From: an uncultured Clostridia bacterium
Lineage (GTDB): Bacteria > Bacillota > Clostridia > TANB77 > CAG-508
Direction: 5' to 3'
DNA length: 8,912 nt
Assembly (NCBI GenBank): GCA_934167305.1
Contig: CAKPKQ010000029.1
Location: 1-8,912, forward strand
How positions within the stretch are numbered: the stretch's first letter is position 1; every line of letters starts with the position of its first letter. The notes under the pieces are model-generated. The model saw only the letters and a list, made by a program, of their open reading frames with translations, did not search any database and had not been told where the DNA came from. This document shows, in pieces, positions 4,638 through 8,912 of this stretch. Made by a program: the position numbers and the translations under genes.

Positions 4638-7352
4638 ATGAAAAAAATAGTTTTAATAGATGGAAATAGTATATTAAATAGAGCATTTTATGGAATTATG
4701 GGTAATAAAATGTTAATGACAACAGATGGTAAATATACAAATGCTGTATATGGATTCTTGGCTATACTTTTTAAGGTATTAGAAGATATAGAGCCAGAAT
4801 ATTTAATGGTAACATTTGATTTAAAAGCACCAACAGCTAGACATAAATTATATGATGGATATAAAGCTAATAGAAAAGGTATGCCAAATGAACTTGCAGA
4901 GCAAATGCCTATATTAAAAGATATATTACGTTCAATGAATATAGCTATTATAGAAAAAGAAGGCTATGAAGCTGATGATGTTTTAGGAACTATGGCCAAA
5001 AAGGCAGAGAAAGATGGATTTGATGTAACAATAGTATCAGGAGATAGAGATACATTTCAGCTTACATCAGAAAAAATAAAAGTAAGAATTCCTCATACAA
5101 AAGTAGGTAAAACTGAAACAGAAACATTTGATGAAAATGCAATAATTGAAAAATATGGAGTAACTCCAAAACAATTAATAGAAGTAAAAGGATTACAAGG
5201 AGATACATCTGACAACATTCCGGGGGTACCAGGAATAGGAGAAAAAACAGCACTAGAATTAGTAAAAAAATATAAGTCTATTGATGGATTATATGAAGCA
5301 ATTGAAAAAGGTGAAGATGATTTAAAACCAAAAACAAAGGAAAAACTGATAGAAAATAAAGAACTAGCTGAAATGTCAAAATTTTTAGGAACAATAAATT
5401 TGGAAGTTCCAATAGACGAAAATCCAGATGAATTTAAAATTAAAGAATGGAACAAGGAAGAAGTTCTTAACAAATTTAAAGAATTAAATTTTAACAGATT
5501 TATTGAAAGATTTAACTTGAAATCTGAAGAAAAAGTTAAAACAAATATAGCAGAGTTGTTAAATATAAAAACTATAACTCAAAAAAGTGAGATTGAAGAG
5601 CTTATACACAAAATAAAAGAAAATAAACAAATGACATTTATATTAGGCTTAAAAGAAGAAAATAATAATGAATTAATAATAAAAAAGAAAATAACTTCAA
5701 TATATACATATATTGAAGACATTGTATATGAGATATTGAATAAAAATAATGAACTTGAACTTTATTTTAAAGAAATATTTGAAGATGAAAATATAAAAAA
5801 ATATAGTTATCATCTAAATGAAATTTATGTAATATTAAAACAAAATGGAATATCAATAAAAGGAGTAAAATTTGATGCTGAAATTGCAGCATATATTTTA
5901 AATCCAAGTAATAATCATTACAAATTAGAAGAACTATCAAATCAATATTTGAATATTGATATACCAGAATATTTAGAATCGGTCGGAATAAAAAACGACA
6001 AACCAACTCAGATAACACTATTTGAGCAAGCAGAAGAAAAAGTTGATAGTGAAAAATATAAAAATGCAATATATGTTTATACTGTATCTAAGCTTGTAGA
6101 TACAATGACAAAAAAATTAACAGAAATAAATTCATTAGAACTATTTGAAAATATAGAAATTCCACTAATTACAGTATTGGCAGAAATGCAATATGCTGGA
6201 ATATATGTAGACAAACAAGAACTTGTTGAATTTGGATATAAACTTAAAGAAGAAATTGAAACAATAAAACAAGAAATATATAATTTAGCAGGAGAAGAAT
6301 TTAATATAAATTCTACACAGCAACTCGGAATAGTTTTATTTGAAAAGCTAAAATTACCTGTATATAAGAAGACAAAAAAAGGCTATTCAACAGATGTAGA
6401 TATATTAGAAAAATTAAAAAGTGAACATCCAATTATAGAAAAAATATTAGAATATAGAGGTTTGATGAAACTAAATTCAACATATATAGAAGGACTAATA
6501 GTGTATATAAATGAATATACTCATAAAATACATTCATATTTTCATCAAACAATAACAGCAACAGGAAGAATAAGCTCGACAGAACCTAATTTGCAAAATA
6601 TACCAACAAGAGCAGAACAGGGAAAACAAATAAAAAAAGCATTCAAAGCACAAGAAGGTAATGTGTTTATTGACGCAGATTATTCTCAGATAGAATTAAG
6701 AATTTTAGCACATATTTCAAATGATGAAAATATGAGAACGGCATTTTTAAATGATGAAGATATTCATAAACAAGTTGCTTCGAAAGTATTTAATGTTCCA
6801 TTAGAAGAAGTAACAAAAGAGCAAAGAACAGCTGCTAAAGCTGTCAATTTTGGAATTGTTTATGGAATAAGTGGATTTGGCTTAGCAGAACAATTAGGTA
6901 TAAGCCGTAAAAAAGCAGAACAATATATAGAACAATACTTGGAAAAGTATAAAGGTGTAAAAAAATTTATGGATGAAATTGTAGAACAAGCAAAAAAAAA
7001 TAGCTATGTAGAAACACTATTTCATAGAAGAAGATATATACCAGAGCTTTCATCAAACAATTATATGGTAAGGCAGTTTGGAGCAAGAGCTGCAATGAAT
7101 ACCCCAATTCAAGGAACTGCAGCAGATATTATGAAAATTGCAATGATAAAAGTGTATTACAAATTAAAACAAGAAAATTTAAATGCAAATTTAATTTTGC
7201 AAATTCATGATGAACTTTTAATTGAATGTAAAATTGAAGATAAAGAAAAGGTAAAAGAAATATTAAAAGAGAGTATGGAACAAGCAACAAGTTTAAGTAT
7301 TCCACTAGAAGTTGAATTATCAGAAGCATATAACTGGTATGAAGTAAAATAA
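4638..7352 (+). CDS. polA: DNA polymerase I
   Basis: The protein has 904 residues, close to other family A polymerases (about 830-930). It fills gaps and removes RNA primers during replication and repair. The N-terminal 5'-nuclease domain (1 to about 290) has metal-binding acids Asp8, Asp61, Asp113, Asp114, Asp136, Asp138, Asp189 and Asp192, and the helix-hairpin-helix GVPGIGEKTA (196-205). The central 3'-5' exonuclease-like domain (about 300-490) lacks the DEDD residues: where DxE is expected the sequence is TFILGL (333-338), and the YxxxD motif is also absent. Proofreading is therefore probably lost, as in Bacillus and Thermus enzymes. The polymerase domain has GRISSTEPNLQNIP (643-656), motif A with catalytic Asp681 (ADYSQIELR), motif B with Arg730, Lys734, Phe738 and Tyr742, and motif C QIHDE (855-859) with catalytic Asp858. 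It appears intact. The lytic transglycosylase gene follows after 34 bp and is probably co-transcribed. Confidence 0.97.
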   Translation: MKKIVLIDGNSILNRAFYGIMGNKMLMTTDGKYTNAVYGFLAILFKVLEDIEPEYLMVTFDLKAPTARHKLYDGYKANRKGMPNELAEQMPILKDILRSMNIAIIEKEGYEADDVLGTMAKKAEKDGFDVTIVSGDRDTFQLTSEKIKVRIPHTKVGKTETETFDENAIIEKYGVTPKQLIEVKGLQGDTSDNIPGVPGIGEKTALELVKKYKSIDGLYEAIEKGEDDLKPKTKEKLIENKELAEMSKFLGTINLEVPIDENPDEFKIKEWNKEEVLNKFKELNFNRFIERFNLKSEEKVKTNIAELLNIKTITQKSEIEELIHKIKENKQMTFILGLKEENNNELIIKKKITSIYTYIEDIVYEILNKNNELELYFKEIFEDENIKKYSYHLNEIYVILKQNGISIKGVKFDAEIAAYILNPSNNHYKLEELSNQYLNIDIPEYLESVGIKNDKPTQITLFEQAEEKVDSEKYKNAIYVYTVSKLVDTMTKKLTEINSLELFENIEIPLITVLAEMQYAGIYVDKQELVEFGYKLKEEIETIKQEIYNLAGEEFNINSTQQLGIVLFEKLKLPVYKKTKKGYSTDVDILEKLKSEHPIIEKILEYRGLMKLNSTYIEGLIVYINEYTHKIHSYFHQTITATGRISSTEPNLQNIPTRAEQGKQIKKAFKAQEGNVFIDADYSQIELRILAHISNDENMRTAFLNDEDIHKQVASKVFNVPLEEVTKEQRTAAKAVNFGIVYGISGFGLAEQLGISRKKAEQYIEQYLEKYKGVKKFMDEIVEQAKKNSYVETLFHRRRYIPELSSNNYMVRQFGARAAMNTPIQGTAADIMKIAMIKVYYKLKQENLNANLILQIHDELLIECKIEDKEKVKEILKESMEQATSLSIPLEVELSEAYNWYEVK

Positions 7353-7374
7353 TTACAAAAGAGAAATTTTATTA

Positions 7375-7380
7375 AAGGAG
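7375..7380 (+). promoter_or_regulatory. Ribosome binding site supporting a TTG start
   Basis: AAGGAG with a 6-base gap to TTG 7387. No ATG lies at a suitable distance, and this start gives a basic N terminus leading straight into the membrane helix. Confidence 0.8.
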
Positions 7381-7386
7381 AGAAAT

Positions 7387-7950
7387 TTGACTAAGTTAAA
7401 AAAAATAGCATTATTAATAATGTTTACAATATTAATTATATGTTTTCTATTAATTTATGTCTTTGACATAGCAAAATTACTACATCCAAAAAAATATGAG
7501 CAATATGTAAGCAAGTATTCAAGAGAATATGATGTTGATGAACTTTTAATATATGCAATAATAAAAATTGAAAGTAATTTTAATGAAAATGCAAGTTCAC
7601 ATGTAAATGCAATAGGACTTATGCAGCTTATGGAAAACACGGCAATTGATATAAATAATAAGATTAACGAGGAACAAATTACAGAACAAGAAATGTATGA
7701 TCCAGAAACCAACATAAAACTTGGTACATGTTATTTTTCAATGTTACTAAAAAAGTATGGTAATATAGGTTTAGCATTAGCAGCATATAATGCAGGTATG
7801 GGAAGAGTGGATGAATGGATAAAAAACGGAACAATACAACAAGATGGTTCGGATTTAGAAAATATTCCATTTAAGGAAACAGATTTATATGTGAGAAAAG
7901 TAATTAATAATTATGAAAAATATAAGAAAATTTATGACAAAAGTACTTGA
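7387..7950 (+). CDS. Membrane-anchored lytic transglycosylase (SLT domain, GH23)
   Basis: The protein has 187 residues with a TTG start. After MTKLKK, a single hydrophobic helix (about residues 7-27) anchors it with the catalytic domain outside the cell membrane. The SLT domain follows (about 36-185). IKIESNF holds the catalytic Glu62. NAIGLMQLM (74-82), ETNIKLGTCYF (107-117) and LAAYNAGMGRVDEWI (131-145) are the conserved substrate-groove motifs, and YVRKVINNY (168-176) is the usual C-terminal motif. These enzymes cleave the MurNAc-GlcNAc bond of peptidoglycan, forming 1,6-anhydro products. It sits 34 bp after polA with no terminator between, so they likely form an operon. In many Clostridia, as far as I recall, a transglycosylase of this type follows polA and coaE; here no coaE lies between them. 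Confidence 0.9.
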   Translation: MTKLKKIALLIMFTILIICFLLIYVFDIAKLLHPKKYEQYVSKYSREYDVDELLIYAIIKIESNFNENASSHVNAIGLMQLMENTAIDINNKINEEQITEQEMYDPETNIKLGTCYFSMLLKKYGNIGLALAAYNAGMGRVDEWIKNGTIQQDGSDLENIPFKETDLYVRKVINNYEKYKKIYDKST

Positions 7951-8013
7951 AATAAAAACAAAGGTGTAGTATGCTAAAAATATAAAAATCAAAAGAAAAG
8001 AGGAAAGTTACAA

Positions 8014-8912
8014 ATGAAATTTAAAGGTCAAAAAGGTATAACTTTAATAGCACTTGTAGTAACAATTGTGGTGTTACTAATATTGGCAGGAGTTGGTATA
8101 AATGCTGTTTTTAGTGATAATGGAATAATAAAAAGAGCTAATAGTGCACAGGAAAAAATAGATAGAGCTAAACAAGGGGATATAAGCGGAATAGACGATT
8201 TAAACAAAGTTATAAATGAACATGCAGGTGCACTTTCAAATTTAAAATCATATTCTGAAGTTGCTAAAAATGATGATGGTACAGTAAAAGCAAATTCAAA
8301 ATATAAAGACAGTGAAAACAATATAGCTGTAATTCCAACAGGATATAAAGTATCAGATGTTGCAACTGAACAAACAATTTCTAAAGGCTTAGTAATAAAA
8401 GATGCTTCAAATAATGAATTTGTATGGATACCTGTTAGTAATGTGGGTGAATACAAAAGAACTGCATGGAATAACGAAACTTTAAAAGATATAGTAGAAA
8501 CAGATGAAGAGAAGGAAAATTCATATTACCAAGGAATAAAAAATTCAGGGTCATCTGGAATAGAAGATGGTGGTGGAATACTAGGACAGAGTGACGTTAA
8601 AATACAAAAAGCAATGATAGTTATGGATATATTATCTTCTTTTGATGATGATACAAGCATTGAAAAATATGGTGGATTTTATATGGGTAGATATGAAGCA
8701 AGTTATAATTCAACAACTGGAAAAGTAGAAACACAAAAAGGTAAAACTCCATATACGAATATTGATATATCAAAGATTAAATATGGCGTGCCACAGCAAG
8801 AGCTACTGGAACAAGAAAATCAATCAAGTACATCAACAAATTACTTTCAAGGTAATGCAAAAATCACAAAATTAGCAATTCATAGGCCGGGAGATTCTTC
8901 AGGCTCTGGAAC
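8014..8912 (+). CDS. Prepilin-like protein with possible SUMF1/FGE-like domain (3' truncated by window edge)
   Basis: The frame is open from ATG 8014 (AGAGGA at 7999-8004) to the window end, giving 299 residues without a stop. Residues 1-8 end in Gly8, then ITLIAL and a hydrophobic helix to about residue 30. This is a prepilin signal like that of the 3076-4305 protein, again with Ala at mature position 5. NAVFSDNGIIKRA is shared between the two. From about residue 136 the motif FVWIPV and, later, YGGFYMGRYEA (219-229) resemble the opening motifs of SUMF1/formylglycine-generating-enzyme-like domains, with an 80-residue insertion between them. The decisive C-terminal part is outside the window, so catalysis cannot be judged; such domains are often non-catalytic binding folds. 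It is expected to be anchored and exposed outside. It lies 63 bp after the transglycosylase with no terminator seen. Confidence 0.8.
   Translation, partial: MKFKGQKGITLIALVVTIVVLLILAGVGINAVFSDNGIIKRANSAQEKIDRAKQGDISGIDDLNKVINEHAGALSNLKSYSEVAKNDDGTVKANSKYKDSENNIAVIPTGYKVSDVATEQTISKGLVIKDASNNEFVWIPVSNVGEYKRTAWNNETLKDIVETDEEKENSYYQGIKNSGSSGIEDGGGILGQSDVKIQKAMIVMDILSSFDDDTSIEKYGGFYMGRYEASYNSTTGKVETQKGKTPYTNIDISKIKYGVPQQELLEQENQSSTSTNYFQGNAKITKLAIHRPGDSSGSG

Noticed and set aside
5093..5473. 126-codon minus-strand frame inside polA
   Set aside because: It is a shadow of a well-conserved coding region, with Ser/Phe-rich composition typical of reversed AT-rich codons.
8028..8456. 142-codon minus-strand frame opposite the second prepilin-like gene
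   Set aside because: The plus frame is open to the window end and carries recognisable motifs; the minus frame is its shadow.
1..8912. CRISPR array, tRNA, rRNA or insertion sequence
   Set aside because: No regularly spaced repeats, no tRNA-like T-arm with paired acceptor stem, no rRNA-like stretch and no transposase-like protein were seen on either strand.

Overview
The window is AT-rich DNA with strong AGGAGG-type ribosome binding sites, sigma-A-like promoters, a TTG start, TGA used as a stop, and A/T-ending codons. This fits a low-GC Firmicute. The two prepilin-like proteins with a GITLIAL-type N terminus, and the content around polA, suggest an uncultured, probably gut-associated Clostridia lineage. 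That lineage is an inference; the species cannot be named from the sequence.

Layout. Positions 1-600 hold the C-terminal tail of an unknown gene, a small two-helix membrane protein, and two diverged copies of a direct repeat flanking it. Positions 552-1766 hold a promoter, a P-loop kinase-like gene and a HAD phosphatase of the deoxyribonucleotidase type. Positions 1787-2713 (minus strand) hold a complete single-gene unit: a consensus TTGACA-17-TATAAT promoter, an unrecognised 269-aa protein and a U-tailed terminator. Positions 2779-3075 form a leader-like region with a promoter, a very short ORF carrying an (AC)9 repeat, a small hairpin, a strong intrinsic terminator and an orphan Shine-Dalgarno. 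The leader precedes a prepilin-like surface protein with an internal duplication (3076-4305) and its own terminator. Then come DNA polymerase I (polA), a membrane-anchored lytic transglycosylase, and a second prepilin-like protein with a possible SUMF1/FGE-like domain that runs off the window end.

How the parts may work together. polA and the transglycosylase gene are 34 bp apart and probably co-transcribed; the second prepilin-like gene follows after 63 bp with no terminator seen. The kinase-like and phosphatase genes could both act on (deoxy)nucleotides, but they are separated by a hairpin and differ in base composition. The kinase-like and 269-aa genes are visibly more GC-rich than the rest (about 40% against 15-28% in single 60-base lines counted by hand), which suggests acquired DNA.

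The most interesting structure is the 2779-3075 leader. In the present repeat length the short ORF stops right after the AC tract. One more AC unit would let it run through the 5' arm of the terminator and stop in its loop. This is the geometry expected for a phase-variable transcription attenuator controlling a surface protein gene. It is a hypothesis, and simple gene decay is a fair alternative.
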